The notes beneath the pieces were generated by a model. The model saw only the letters and a list, made by a program, of their open reading frames with translations. It ran no database searches and had not been told where the DNA came from. From contig NZ_AP025281.1 of assembly GCF_024347195.1 (NCBI RefSeq), forward strand, positions 496,001 through 560,000: a stretch of DNA of 64,000 nt, written 5' to 3'. This document shows positions 33,282-42,459 of the stretch, piece after piece. This DNA is from Aliamphritea hakodatensis. Lineage in GTDB: Bacteria > Pseudomonadota > Gammaproteobacteria > Pseudomonadales > Balneatricaceae. A program made the translations under genes and the position numbers. The first letter of the stretch is position 1. Every line of letters begins with the position of its first letter.

Positions 33282-35195
33282 TTATGGCTGTTTTAGCGGT
33301 GCGTACAGGGTGTTGTTTATCAGTCCGTTGTTGTAGTACTGAATAAGCGCCTTGGTATAGTCGGTCAGGGGGGCTTTCTTAAGGCTATCTGCCGCGGTAC
33401 CGTTGAATGGCAGCAACTCCTGCCGGGCAAAATCTTTCGAACTGACCAGTACCTGATTATCCCGGATAAGGTAGTACTGATTATTTTCCTGGAAGAATGC
33501 AAAGGGCTTTTGTACCGGTGAAATCAGACTGGTACTGAAAGGCAGCAACTGGCCGAAGTACTTTTTCTGCAGCCCCAGGTAGTCAATAATCGTGGCAGGA
33601 ATGTCCGTGTGCTGCGCGATCCGCTGGCTGCGCTCTGGCTGAATATGGCCGGCCGGATGATACAGAATAATCGGTACCTGGTGCTGGCCCAGTGCTGTGT
33701 TGTACTTCAGTTTGCTGCCTTTGGCGGTATGGTCGGCGGTGATCACGAACAGTGTATTGTCATACCACGGCATGGTGGATGCTTTTTTGAAAAAATTCTC
33801 CAGCGCAAAATCAACATAACCCAGTAGCTCATGGATTGGCAGTTCGCCCTTTTGGAACTGACCTTCATACTGCGGTGGCATTTTATACGGATTATGTGAG
33901 CTCAGGGTAAAGATACCAGCGATAAAAGGCGCCTGTAACTGGTTGATTTTGTCTGCGGAGAACTGCAGGAAAGGTTCGTCATAGATACCCCAGTTGCCAT
34001 CAAAATCTTCTTCATGAGGGTATTCTCTGCGGCCGTAGAAGTGCTCGAACCCTAAGCGTTTGGTAATGGAGTCAACATACATGCTGCCGTTATTGGCGCC
34101 ATGGAAAAAAGCACTGTCGTAGCCTTCCTGCTGCAGGATATTGCCAATACCGATCAGGTTGCTGCTCTGGTACGAGGAACGGACATAGGGAGTTTTGGTA
34201 AAATTAGGCAGGCCAGCAATGATTGAGGGCAATGCATCAATGGAACGGCGGCCATTGGCATAGGCCTGATCAAATACCAGCCCTTTTGCCATCAGCGTCT
34301 GTAAAAACGGCGCGTAATTCTGCGGGTTGTCTTCCAGGTTCAGATATTCCATCGAAAAGCTTTCAAGGATGATCAGGACCACATTGTCTTTAGTGGGGGC
34401 TTTCGCCTGCGCCGGCACTGCCCGGTCCAGCGCCTCGTAGGCTTGCCGGTCATCGCTGAAATAGTCCACTTTCTCCAGACTGCGCTGCCGTTGCCGCATC
34501 AGCATGAATGGCGTATTCAGGACCAGATTACCGACAGAGGCTTCCGGCCAGGAAAATGCGTGAATAGGCTTGAGCTGTTTGGGGCCGGTGCTGCCGCGGC
34601 CAAGTGCTGCGGTAACCAGCACCAGAATCAGGCAATACGTAAAACGTAAGTACCAGCGGCTGTTGCTCTTTGTTCTGCCGAGAGCCGGTTGCAGGCAGTA
34701 CTGGCTGGCGATCAGGATAACCAGCCCGATGATGATCATGTACCAGTACTGGAGCGCCAACTGGACAGTCTGATCCTGCAGGTCGCTGGCAAAGCTGAGA
34801 ACTTCCATGCCTGACCGGCGGCCGGTAAACGGAAAATACACACTGTCCATCAGGTTCAGGGCGATGACCAGCAAACTGGCAAAGAGCATATACGCCCGGC
34901 TGCTGAACTGCAGTAATCTGTTCCAGCGGAACACATACATGGGCATGGCAACCAGCAGCCACGGGCTGAGGAGTAGCATAATGCTGACAAGGTCAAAGCG
35001 GATGCCGTGCACAAATGCCAGGGCTGTATTTTCAACACTGCTGAGGGCGAAGGTGTCCTGATTGAGCAGGTAAAAGCATAACCGCATGAAGCTGGACAGC
35101 AGTGTTAAGCCAAACACAGAAATCAAAAAAATACGGGGCAGGGACGGATTGTTTTGTGCCGGCTGCAGAGGTGTATTGCCAGAGAATAATTTCAT
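33282..35195 (-). CDS. LTA synthase-like sulfatase-fold membrane transferase with a serine at the nucleophile site
   Basis: A 637-residue protein with five N-terminal membrane helices and a periplasmic alkaline-phosphatase-like domain. VLIILESFSMEYLN supplies the first metal ligand (Glu), and VITADHTAKG supplies later metal ligands. The nucleophile region reads ANGRRSIDALPSI, so serine takes the place of the usual threonine. Such proteins transfer phosphoglycerol or phosphoethanolamine to envelope glycans. It is followed upstream on the same strand, 5 bases away, by an LpxL-family acyltransferase gene, suggesting a lipid A or core modification operon. It differs clearly from the related proteins at 19484 and 26591. 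Confidence 0.85.
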   Translation of the reverse strand: MKLFSGNTPLQPAQNNPSLPRIFLISVFGLTLLSSFMRLCFYLLNQDTFALSSVENTALAFVHGIRFDLVSIMLLLSPWLLVAMPMYVFRWNRLLQFSSRAYMLFASLLVIALNLMDSVYFPFTGRRSGMEVLSFASDLQDQTVQLALQYWYMIIIGLVILIASQYCLQPALGRTKSNSRWYLRFTYCLILVLVTAALGRGSTGPKQLKPIHAFSWPEASVGNLVLNTPFMLMRQRQRSLEKVDYFSDDRQAYEALDRAVPAQAKAPTKDNVVLIILESFSMEYLNLEDNPQNYAPFLQTLMAKGLVFDQAYANGRRSIDALPSIIAGLPNFTKTPYVRSSYQSSNLIGIGNILQQEGYDSAFFHGANNGSMYVDSITKRLGFEHFYGRREYPHEEDFDGNWGIYDEPFLQFSADKINQLQAPFIAGIFTLSSHNPYKMPPQYEGQFQKGELPIHELLGYVDFALENFFKKASTMPWYDNTLFVITADHTAKGSKLKYNTALGQHQVPIILYHPAGHIQPERSQRIAQHTDIPATIIDYLGLQKKYFGQLLPFSTSLISPVQKPFAFFQENNQYYLIRDNQVLVSSKDFARQELLPFNGTAADSLKKAPLTDYTKALIQYYNNGLINNTLYAPLKQP

Positions 35196-35200
35196 AATGT

Positions 35201-36118
35201 TTACTTGTAGAGTTTCGATTTGCCGTCAGGCTGGGTTTTAAAACGTTTATGAACCCACATATACTGGCTGGGGGCCTTACGGATACTGGACTCCAGCGCT
35301 TCATTGATTAGCCGGGCATCCTCTGTTTCATCCCCTGAAGGAAAGTTCTCAACCCGGCTGACTTCCAGGGTGTAGCCTTTATCATCAGGGTTTCTCAGGC
35401 AGCTCAGCAGTAACAGCGGAGAGCCGTTTAACCGGGCAATTTTAGTCGTTGCAGTTATGGTTGCCGCCGTCTGACCAAAAAAGGGCACAAATACTTTATC
35501 TTTACTGGTGATATCCTGATCCGGTGCGTACCAGATGCAGTTGTTCTTACGCATATGGCGCAACATCAGGCGGGTTTTTGAGCGTTCAAGCGGCTCACTG
35601 AAGCGTTGCCGGCCGTTGAAAAAAAACATTTCCAGTAAGGGGTTGTTATGCTTGCGGTACAGGGTACTCACCGGGCGGCCGTAAAATGAAAACAACAGAC
35701 CACACAGGTCTATATGTGAGTAATGCCCGCCCATCAGAATTACGCCGTTGTTCTGTGACAGGGCTTCATCCAGAATGTCGGCCCCTTTCAGGGCTGTGAT
35801 GCTGCGGAAAAATGCTTTTGAGCCCCAGTAGGCCCAGGCCATTTCAATCAGGCCAATGCCGTTATTCTGAAAGACTTCACGGACCATCTGCTGTTGCTGG
35901 CGCTTGTCCAGCTCCTTAAAACACAGGCGGATATTGACTTCAGTGATGTGCCTTCGTTTCGGCAAAACCCGGTACAGCAGGTTGCCCATGCAGCGGCCCA
36001 GGGTAATACCAGCAGAGAAGGGTAACAGCGCTGTGATTCGCAGCAGACCGATCATCAGCCAGACCGGCCAGTACTTAGGGGCTAAAAAATTCCGCCAGGT
36101 TAGTTCTTTGTTATCCAC
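35201..36118 (-). CDS. LpxL/LpxM-family lipid A secondary acyltransferase
   Basis: A 305-residue acyltransferase of the HtrB/LpxL family. It has one N-terminal membrane helix (about residues 16-36) and the HX4D catalytic motif in GGHYSHIDLCG. YAPDQDITSKDKVFVPFFG is the second conserved block. These enzymes add lauroyl, myristoyl or similar chains to Kdo2-lipid A. The start is a GTG at 36118 (MDNKELTW). It is divergent from msbA, which exports finished lipid A core, with about 130 bases between. Whether it is the main LpxL or a specialised paralogue cannot be told from this window. Confidence 0.9.
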   Translation of the reverse strand: MDNKELTWRNFLAPKYWPVWLMIGLLRITALLPFSAGITLGRCMGNLLYRVLPKRRHITEVNIRLCFKELDKRQQQQMVREVFQNNGIGLIEMAWAYWGSKAFFRSITALKGADILDEALSQNNGVILMGGHYSHIDLCGLLFSFYGRPVSTLYRKHNNPLLEMFFFNGRQRFSEPLERSKTRLMLRHMRKNNCIWYAPDQDITSKDKVFVPFFGQTAATITATTKIARLNGSPLLLLSCLRNPDDKGYTLEVSRVENFPSGDETEDARLINEALESSIRKAPSQYMWVHKRFKTQPDGKSKLYK

Positions 36119-36247
36119 AAACCACTCAGTTACTGTAAAATTGGCAAATTAAAAGGTCCACTATTATAAAGTTGGCCTGTCAATAACACTAGTGCGTGCC
36201 GGTTTTTTGGCCGATACGTCAGTTTTTATGAGTGAAGGATCTGCGCG

Positions 36248-38047
36248 TTGGCGAATAAACAGAGTGGCCTTGAAATTTATCTGCGCTTGCTTAGTTACAT
36301 TAAGCCTTACATCTGGGCTTTTTTATTAAGTGTTTTCGGATTTCTGATTTATGCAGGTACCCAAACAGCCGCTGCAAAATGGCTGGAAGTGTTCGTCGAT
36401 GCGATCGAAAACGGACAGTATGAATACCGTGGCTATCTGGCTTTAGGCATTCTGCTGGTGTTTTTTGTCCGGGGTGTCGGGGCCTTTCTGGGTAACTACG
36501 GTCTGACCTATGTGGCTCGCTACGTGGTGCATTTTCTTCGCCGGGATCTGTTTAACCGACTGCTGGTATTGCCCAGCAGTTTTTACCATCAGAACTCTTC
36601 CAGCGACCTGCTGGCCAGGCTTACCTATAACGTTGAGCAGGTGACCGGGGCGGCCACTAACGCCCTGAAGATTGCCATCCGGGAAGGCCTGACCGTCATC
36701 GGGCTGTTCGGGTACATGCTCTATCTTAACTGGAAGCTGACGCTGTTGTTTGTGGTCATAGGCCCGGTGGTTGGCGTGGTGGTGGGATATGCTTCGAAAC
36801 GCATGCGCCGTATCAGTAAAAACGTTCAGGGCAGTGTGGGAGATATTACCGCCTCTGCAGCGGAAGCCATTAAAGGTTATCAGGTGGTACGTATTTTTGG
36901 CGGCACCGAGTCGGAAACAAAACGCTTTGAAAAGGCCAGTCAGCGCAACCGTCAGCAGTTTATGAAAATGGTGGTGACCCAGTCGGTGACGACCCCGATT
37001 GTACAGATGCTGGTGGCCGGTGTTATTGCGGTGCTTACTTTTCTGGCGATGGAGCCGAGTCTGGTAGAACAAATGAGCACCGGACAGTTTATTGCATTTA
37101 TCTCTGCAGCCTCACTGATGGCGAAGCCGATACGCCAGTTGACCGAGATTAATGCGACGGTACAGAAAGGTCTGGCGGCAGCGCACAGTCTGTTTGAGGT
37201 CATTGATACTGATGCGGAAAAAGATACCGGGCAGCATGCGGTAGAACGTATCAGCGGGCGGATTACCTTTAAGGGGCTGGGGTTCCGGTATGAAGAAAGC
37301 GCCCGGGACATCTTACAGAATATCAATCTGGATATTCAGCCGGGTGAAACCATTGCGCTGGTTGGCAAGTCAGGCAGCGGTAAAACCACACTGGCTAACC
37401 TGTTACCGCGTTTTTACGATCAGACCCGCGGTGAATTACTGATTGATAACGTGGCCATCGGTGACATTCCCCTGACAGATCTGCGGCGTCAGATTGCGCT
37501 GGTGAACCAGCAGGTTGTGCTGTTTGAAGGGACCATCGCGCAGAATATCGCGTATGGCTCCCTGGCTGAACATTCTGAAGAGGCTGTACTGGCCGCAGCT
37601 GAAGCTGCCCATGTACTGGAGTTTGCCCGGAACCTGCCTGATGGTCTGGATACGATGATCGGTGAAAACGGGATGCTGCTGTCCGGCGGTCAGCGCCAGC
37701 GCATTGCGATTGCCCGGGCCATTCTCAAAGATGCCCCCATTCTGATTCTTGATGAAGCGACGTCAGCGCTGGATACCCAGTCAGAAAGGCATATTCAGGA
37801 TGCGTTGGAAAACGTTATGCGTGGGCGTACGACGCTGGTGATTGCACACCGGTTATCAACCATTGAAACCGCGGACCGTATTCTGGTGATGGATGCCGGT
37901 CAGGTCATCGAACAGGGCTCGCACCGGGAACTGCTGGCGCAGGCCGGGGTCTATGCAAAACTGCACAGTATGCAGTTCAGCGAACAACAGCAATCGGTGG
38001 CGCAAGACGGCCATTCGGATCAGTTTACACAAGGTGAAAATTCATGA
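36248..38047 (+). CDS. msbA: Lipid A export ABC transporter/permease MsbA
   Basis: A 599-residue half-transporter that flips lipid A core across the inner membrane. It has six N-terminal helices and a C-terminal ATPase with Walker A (GKSGSGKTT), signature LSGGQRQR, Walker B LILDEATSA and the switch histidine in VIAHRLST. The start is TTG at 36248, with GAAGGA well spaced upstream; MANKQSGLEIYLRLL is a sensible N-terminus. The last four bases overlap the hldE start (ATGA), as in Pseudomonas where msbA and hldE are paired. Strong call. Confidence 0.95.
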   Translation: MANKQSGLEIYLRLLSYIKPYIWAFLLSVFGFLIYAGTQTAAAKWLEVFVDAIENGQYEYRGYLALGILLVFFVRGVGAFLGNYGLTYVARYVVHFLRRDLFNRLLVLPSSFYHQNSSSDLLARLTYNVEQVTGAATNALKIAIREGLTVIGLFGYMLYLNWKLTLLFVVIGPVVGVVVGYASKRMRRISKNVQGSVGDITASAAEAIKGYQVVRIFGGTESETKRFEKASQRNRQQFMKMVVTQSVTTPIVQMLVAGVIAVLTFLAMEPSLVEQMSTGQFIAFISAASLMAKPIRQLTEINATVQKGLAAAHSLFEVIDTDAEKDTGQHAVERISGRITFKGLGFRYEESARDILQNINLDIQPGETIALVGKSGSGKTTLANLLPRFYDQTRGELLIDNVAIGDIPLTDLRRQIALVNQQVVLFEGTIAQNIAYGSLAEHSEEAVLAAAEAAHVLEFARNLPDGLDTMIGENGMLLSGGQRQRIAIARAILKDAPILILDEATSALDTQSERHIQDALENVMRGRTTLVIAHRLSTIETADRILVMDAGQVIEQGSHRELLAQAGVYAKLHSMQFSEQQQSVAQDGHSDQFTQGENS

Positions 38048-39474
38048 AGTTTGTAATGCCTCGTTTTGATAAGGCACAGGTGTTGGTGGTAGGGGATCTT
38101 ATGCTGGATCGCTACTGGCATGGCCCGACGTCACGGATTTCCCCGGAAGCACCGGTCCCTGTGGTAAAAGTTGAACAGAGTGAGGACCGTCCCGGCGGTG
38201 CGGCGAACGTGGCGCTGAATATATCAGCGCTGGGTGCCGGTGTATCACTGATTGGTCTGGTAGGTGAAGATGAGGCCGGCAGCGCGCTGGAAACTCAGCT
38301 GACGTCTGCGCGGGTTAACTGCCGGTTCTGTGTCAGCAGCAGTGAACCTACTATTACCAAGCTCAGGGTGATGAGCCGTCATCAGCAACTGATCCGGCTT
38401 GATTTTGAAGAGCCTTTCGCGGCGAATTACAGTGACGCACTACAGCAACAGACAGGGCCCCTGCTGAACAATGTCGGCGTGATGATTCTGTCCGATTACA
38501 ACAAGGGTACCCTGAGTGATCCGCAGGCCCTGATCACGCAGGCAAAAGCAGCCGGCGTACCGGTACTGGTGGATCCAAAAGGCAGTAACTTTGACCGTTA
38601 CCGCGGAGCGACCTTACTGACACCTAACTTAAGTGAGTTTGAAGGGGTTGTGGGGGCCTGTGGGTCTGAGCAGGAACTGGTCAGTAAGGCGCAGCAACTG
38701 ATTCAGCATCTGGAGCTTGAGGCGCTGCTGGTTACCCGCAGCGAGCAGGGGATGACCCTGATCCGTGCCGGTGAAGGGGAAGTTCATTTTCCCGCCCGTG
38801 CCCGGGAAGTCTTTGATGTGACTGGCGCAGGTGACACGGTAATCTCCACGCTGGCCAGTGCGCTGGCAGCCGGTGAGCCGCTGGAAGTGGCGACCGGTCT
38901 GGCAAATATGGCGGCCAGCATTGTGGTCGGCAAATTGGGGACTGCGGCGATCAGTGCACCGGAATTGCGCCGGACCGTAAACCGTGAGCTGGGTGCAGAA
39001 CGGGGTGTGGTCAGTGATGAACAGTTACTGGTTGCGCTGGATGATGCTCGCGCCAGCGGTGAGAAAATCGTCTTTACTAATGGCTGTTTTGATATCTTGC
39101 ATGCCGGGCATGTGGGCTATCTGAAGCAGGCCAGGGCGCAGGGTGACCGGCTGGTACTGGCGATCAACGATGATGATTCTGTTAAGCGTCTCAAGGGTGA
39201 AGGCCGGCCGATTAATCCGGTGGAGCGGCGTAAGGCGGTACTGGCCGGGCTGGAGGCCGTCGACTGGGTCGTAAGTTTCAATGAAGATACCCCTGAGCGC
39301 CTGTTGGAACAGGTACGTCCGGATGTGCTGGTGAAAGGCGGTGATTACGGCATTGACGGGGTTGTTGGCGGTGAGTTTGTGCGCAGTTATGGCGGTGAAG
39401 TGAAAGTGCTGTCTTTCCTGGATAACTGTTCTACCACGGCCATTGTTGAAAAAATTCAGAACAACGACGACTGA
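38044..39474 (+). CDS. hldE: Bifunctional heptose-7-phosphate kinase/heptose-1-phosphate adenylyltransferase
   Basis: A 476-residue two-domain enzyme for ADP-heptose synthesis, feeding WaaC and WaaF. The N-terminal PfkB-type kinase (about residues 1-320) has RPGGAANVALN and the catalytic FDVTGAGDTVIS. The C-terminal nucleotidyltransferase (about 345-476) has FTNGCFDILHAGHVGYLKQA and KGGDYGIDGVVGGEFV. It is coupled to msbA. With gmhA at 43744 the window holds two of the enzymes of this pathway; gmhB and hldD are not seen. Confidence 0.97.
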   Translation: MKFVMPRFDKAQVLVVGDLMLDRYWHGPTSRISPEAPVPVVKVEQSEDRPGGAANVALNISALGAGVSLIGLVGEDEAGSALETQLTSARVNCRFCVSSSEPTITKLRVMSRHQQLIRLDFEEPFAANYSDALQQQTGPLLNNVGVMILSDYNKGTLSDPQALITQAKAAGVPVLVDPKGSNFDRYRGATLLTPNLSEFEGVVGACGSEQELVSKAQQLIQHLELEALLVTRSEQGMTLIRAGEGEVHFPARAREVFDVTGAGDTVISTLASALAAGEPLEVATGLANMAASIVVGKLGTAAISAPELRRTVNRELGAERGVVSDEQLLVALDDARASGEKIVFTNGCFDILHAGHVGYLKQARAQGDRLVLAINDDDSVKRLKGEGRPINPVERRKAVLAGLEAVDWVVSFNEDTPERLLEQVRPDVLVKGGDYGIDGVVGGEFVRSYGGEVKVLSFLDNCSTTAIVEKIQNNDD

Positions 39475-39479
39475 TCCTG

Positions 39480-40277
39480 TCAGCCCTGATGGGCAAACAC
39501 TTCACTCAGGCGGGTGTTGGCGGGTGTTGGCTGTTGCTGATAACGCCCGTCAATAAATTTTCCCAGCGCATATATCTGCCGGTTATCCAGTTTAGCCAGC
39601 CATAACTCCTGATTCAGAACCACGTCCAGCTGTTCCGTTTCCCAGTTATATTCTTCTTCGGCGTGAAGCAGAGACAGTTGTGTATCCGGCAACCGGGTCA
39701 CTTCTAATGGATAAACCAGTTGTGCAGAACATGTCTGGCTGTGGATATACAGCATCGGATTGCCGGGCAGCAGGCGTTCGTTCATGTAGATGTCTGTCTG
39801 GGGCAGGTGTAACGGGTTCCAGGGGCTGCTCTGCAGTTCCAGTAACACTTCACTGCAATAGGTCAGCTCTTTATAGGCGGGGGCCAGCAGATCATTATTC
39901 AGGCGGCAGCGGGCAAAGGCCGGGCCGTTTTCCAGTAAGCACTCTTCAGCAATTTCCTGTGCCAGTGTCAGATAGGGGTTGTGTAGTTGCTCATCGGGGA
40001 TATAGCCGGAAGGCAGTTTCAGTTGCCAGTGATCGTCTTTGAACTGTCTGACCAGAATCAGATAGTCGGTGTTATCTGTCCGGAGGTGAACCTGTGCCGA
40101 TACCCCCAGGTTTGCGAATGTTCCGGGGATTTTGCTCTGACAGGGTTTGCGCCGTTTTTGCAGGCTATTAAAGTTGATCCGTTCTCCCACGGCGGTGATG
40201 TTGATGCCGTGTCGGTAGGGCGCCAGTTCAACGGAACGGGTATGGAACTGCCGGGGATCTTTGTGAGTAATGATCAT
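39480..40277 (-). CDS. Nudix-like protein with a degenerate Nudix box
   Basis: A 265-residue protein. The middle (about residues 60-130) looks like a Nudix fold: YLILVRQFKDDHWQLKLPSGYI is followed by LTLAQEIAEECLLENG, where the usual REXXEEXG reads QEIAEECL. Two of the acidic residues remain but the arginine and final glycine are off, so catalysis may differ or be lost. AAGGAG precedes the ATG. It is convergent with hldE (5 bases apart) and lies after the aldo/keto reductase gene on the same strand. I do not recognise a specific function; a nucleotide-sugar substrate would fit the site. Confidence 0.62.
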   Translation of the reverse strand: MIITHKDPRQFHTRSVELAPYRHGINITAVGERINFNSLQKRRKPCQSKIPGTFANLGVSAQVHLRTDNTDYLILVRQFKDDHWQLKLPSGYIPDEQLHNPYLTLAQEIAEECLLENGPAFARCRLNNDLLAPAYKELTYCSEVLLELQSSPWNPLHLPQTDIYMNERLLPGNPMLYIHSQTCSAQLVYPLEVTRLPDTQLSLLHAEEEYNWETEQLDVVLNQELWLAKLDNRQIYALGKFIDGRYQQQPTPANTRLSEVFAHQG

Positions 40278-40320
40278 TGCCGGCGCTCCTTTTGTGCAAA
40301 AAAGTATCAGGTCAGATTAT

Positions 40321-41121
40321 TTATACCATGGTTTCTATCGCGCGTTTGACCGCCGCGATGTTTTTTTGCAGATGATCGGGGTTGATTGTACCCACTATGG
40401 CACTGTGTACTCCGGGGTGACGGAAAATGAAATTAAAGCTGGCCTGTACCGGATCTTCGCCTTCGTTCAGGCACAGGTGTCCTGATGCCAGGGCTTTTTT
40501 GATCAGAATGCCTTTGTGATGCTGGTGGGCATAATCAAGTACCGGTGCTTCATCCGGCTGATTAAGGTTGTAGGTGACCATGGCACAGTCAGACCGTTTC
40601 AGGGTTTCAATACCCCCTTCAACGGTTTTGCCAGACATGCCCCCTGCACGTATTTTGCCTTCAGCCTTGAGATCATTCAGGACATCCAGCGCGCCGAATT
40701 CATGAATGATCTGCATATCATTGCCATCAGAGTGGATCAGCAGGAGGTCGATATAATCGGTTTCCAGCCGGCGTAAGCTGCGCTCTACACTGCTGCGGAT
40801 ATGCTCAGGGGTGAAAATGTAGGCAGACTCACCGGTGGCGTTATCAAACTCTTCGCCGGCTTTGCTGCAGATAACCCACTGGTCCCGCTGGCCATGCAGC
40901 AGCGGGCCAAGCCGGGTTTCACTGGTGCCGTACGCCGGTGCGGTATCAATCAGATTAATGCCGAGATCTTGGCACAGGGCCAGCAGATCAGCGACCTGCC
41001 GGTCATCGGGAATCGTGAATCCATTGGGGTACTTAACGCCCTGATCACGGCCAATTTTAACGGTACCCAGCCCTACCGGGCTGATGTCCAGATCGGTACC
41101 TGCCAGTCTGGTTTTGATCAA
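40321..41121 (-). CDS. Aldo/keto reductase
   Basis: A 266-residue NAD(P)H-dependent TIM-barrel oxidoreductase. The catalytic tetrad can be seen: Asp and Tyr in LIDTAPAYGTSE, Lys in VICSKAGEEF and His in LLLIHSDG. I place the start at the TTG at 41121, overlapping the upstream stop as TTGA with GGGAG before it; an ATG at 41136 would add five residues but has no ribosome site. It is translationally coupled to the FAD oxidoreductase upstream. It resembles small bacterial reductases of unknown substrate; the location between hldE and waaA hints at a sugar-related role but does not prove it. Confidence 0.83.
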   Translation of the reverse strand: MIKTRLAGTDLDISPVGLGTVKIGRDQGVKYPNGFTIPDDRQVADLLALCQDLGINLIDTAPAYGTSETRLGPLLHGQRDQWVICSKAGEEFDNATGESAYIFTPEHIRSSVERSLRRLETDYIDLLLIHSDGNDMQIIHEFGALDVLNDLKAEGKIRAGGMSGKTVEGGIETLKRSDCAMVTYNLNQPDEAPVLDYAHQHHKGILIKKALASGHLCLNEGEDPVQASFNFIFRHPGVHSAIVGTINPDHLQKNIAAVKRAIETMV

Positions 41122-42296
41122 AATAATGTCTCCCATACCGGTGCGGCTATCTGAGGTCGGGGTAACGGAATATCGGTTTCGGTTGCCGTCGGTTTAATGC
41201 CCTGTTCATTCAGCAGGCTAAGCACCTGATCACTCATATCCGGTGCCAGTGCCAGCTTGGTGGGCCAGCCAATGATGCCGTTGGCGACGGGCTGGGCAAA
41301 GGCGCTGTCCGGACGGCTCAGGGCTGATTGCTTAGGCTCAGCACGGTTAATCCGCAGGGTGCCCCAGCGGGCGTTTGGCAGTTCAACCCAAGGCAACAAG
41401 TCCTGTAACAGTTTTTTAGCATAGCTGATTTGCTCATCTTCAGAGCGCTGCACGCCAGTTTCTGCCAGATCACCGCCCAGATACCAGGCCTGTTCGCCAT
41501 TGTCGGTGGGGTGGCTGGTAATGGTCACCAGCGGTTTACTGCCTGCGCCGATACAGTGGGCGAAGACCGGCAGGTTGGCACTGTGCCGGACAATGACCAT
41601 GTGTAATGGCCGGCGCTGCATTTCCGGCTGGCTGATCTGCCATTCATTCAGCAGTTGTTCGCTGCCTTCGCCGGCGGTCAGGATATAACGCTGTGCAGTC
41701 AGGCGCAGTTGTTGTGATGGCAATTCAAGGGCGGTTATTTCACCTTTGTCGCAGCTGATGTCCAGGTCATCCCTGTTCACCCTGAATATGTAATCCGCGT
41801 GGGGCGTGCTGAGGGCACGGATCACGCTGGGAACATTCAGGACCAGTTCGTTCAGCTTGTAGAGGCTGCCGCGAAACTGTTTGTGCTGGAATACCTGTGG
41901 CCGGTCCTGCAGGCTGATATCATCTACCCGGCCTTTCAGGGCTTTACTGGCAAAAAAGGTGGTCATCTTGGAGGCCAGTGAACCTTTAGACCAGAGGAAA
42001 TGTGCCTCAGACAGAACTTCTGCGCTGCTGAGATCGACTTCCCCGTTCCCCTGCAGACACTGTTTCCAGCGGGCAGGCATATCAGCAATGGCGTTAGCTG
42101 CCTGGGTCAGCGCGCCGTTGAGGGCATATTTGGTACCGCCGTGAATAATGCCCTGAGAGCGAATGCTCTGACCGCCGCCGAGTTCATCTGTTTCCAGTAA
42201 AATGGCCTGATAGCCCTGTGTCCTGAGGCGGTTTAATAACCAGAGGCCGGCAATGCCGCCGCCCAGTATGATCAGATCTGTGTGAATGGTCTGCAT
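41118..42296 (-). CDS. FAD-dependent oxidoreductase (DAO family)
   Basis: A 392-residue flavoprotein. The N-terminus TDLIILGGGIAGLWLLNRLR is a standard dinucleotide-binding fold, followed by ETDELGGGQSIRSQGIIHGG, as in D-amino-acid/glycerol-3-phosphate oxidoreductases. A C-terminal GIIGWPTKLALAP segment probably contacts FAD. The start at ATG 42296 gives the normal N-terminus; a TTG further upstream at 42326 is less likely. It overlaps the aldo/keto reductase gene, so the pair probably act on the same metabolite. The substrate is unknown. It is divergent from waaA. Confidence 0.82.
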   Translation of the reverse strand: MQTIHTDLIILGGGIAGLWLLNRLRTQGYQAILLETDELGGGQSIRSQGIIHGGTKYALNGALTQAANAIADMPARWKQCLQGNGEVDLSSAEVLSEAHFLWSKGSLASKMTTFFASKALKGRVDDISLQDRPQVFQHKQFRGSLYKLNELVLNVPSVIRALSTPHADYIFRVNRDDLDISCDKGEITALELPSQQLRLTAQRYILTAGEGSEQLLNEWQISQPEMQRRPLHMVIVRHSANLPVFAHCIGAGSKPLVTITSHPTDNGEQAWYLGGDLAETGVQRSEDEQISYAKKLLQDLLPWVELPNARWGTLRINRAEPKQSALSRPDSAFAQPVANGIIGWPTKLALAPDMSDQVLSLLNEQGIKPTATETDIPLPRPQIAAPVWETLF

Positions 42297-42459
42297 GATG
42301 TCGCTAAGTGAAGTCTGTGATAGCAATGATTATATCTGCTTTTTTGTGGCTGAAGGTAGCAATGCCGGATCGCTGTGCGCTGTTTAATTCTGCCGGGGCT
42401 GATAGAATCTGACCTCTTTATTTGTCGTCAGTTGCATATGATGGGGTGTTGCGGGATTT

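Noticed and set aside
39505..39531. Short tandem repeat GGCGGGTGTT twice
   Set aside because: Falls in the coding region of the Nudix-like gene and encodes a simple Pro/Thr stretch; two copies are not evidence of a functional repeat.
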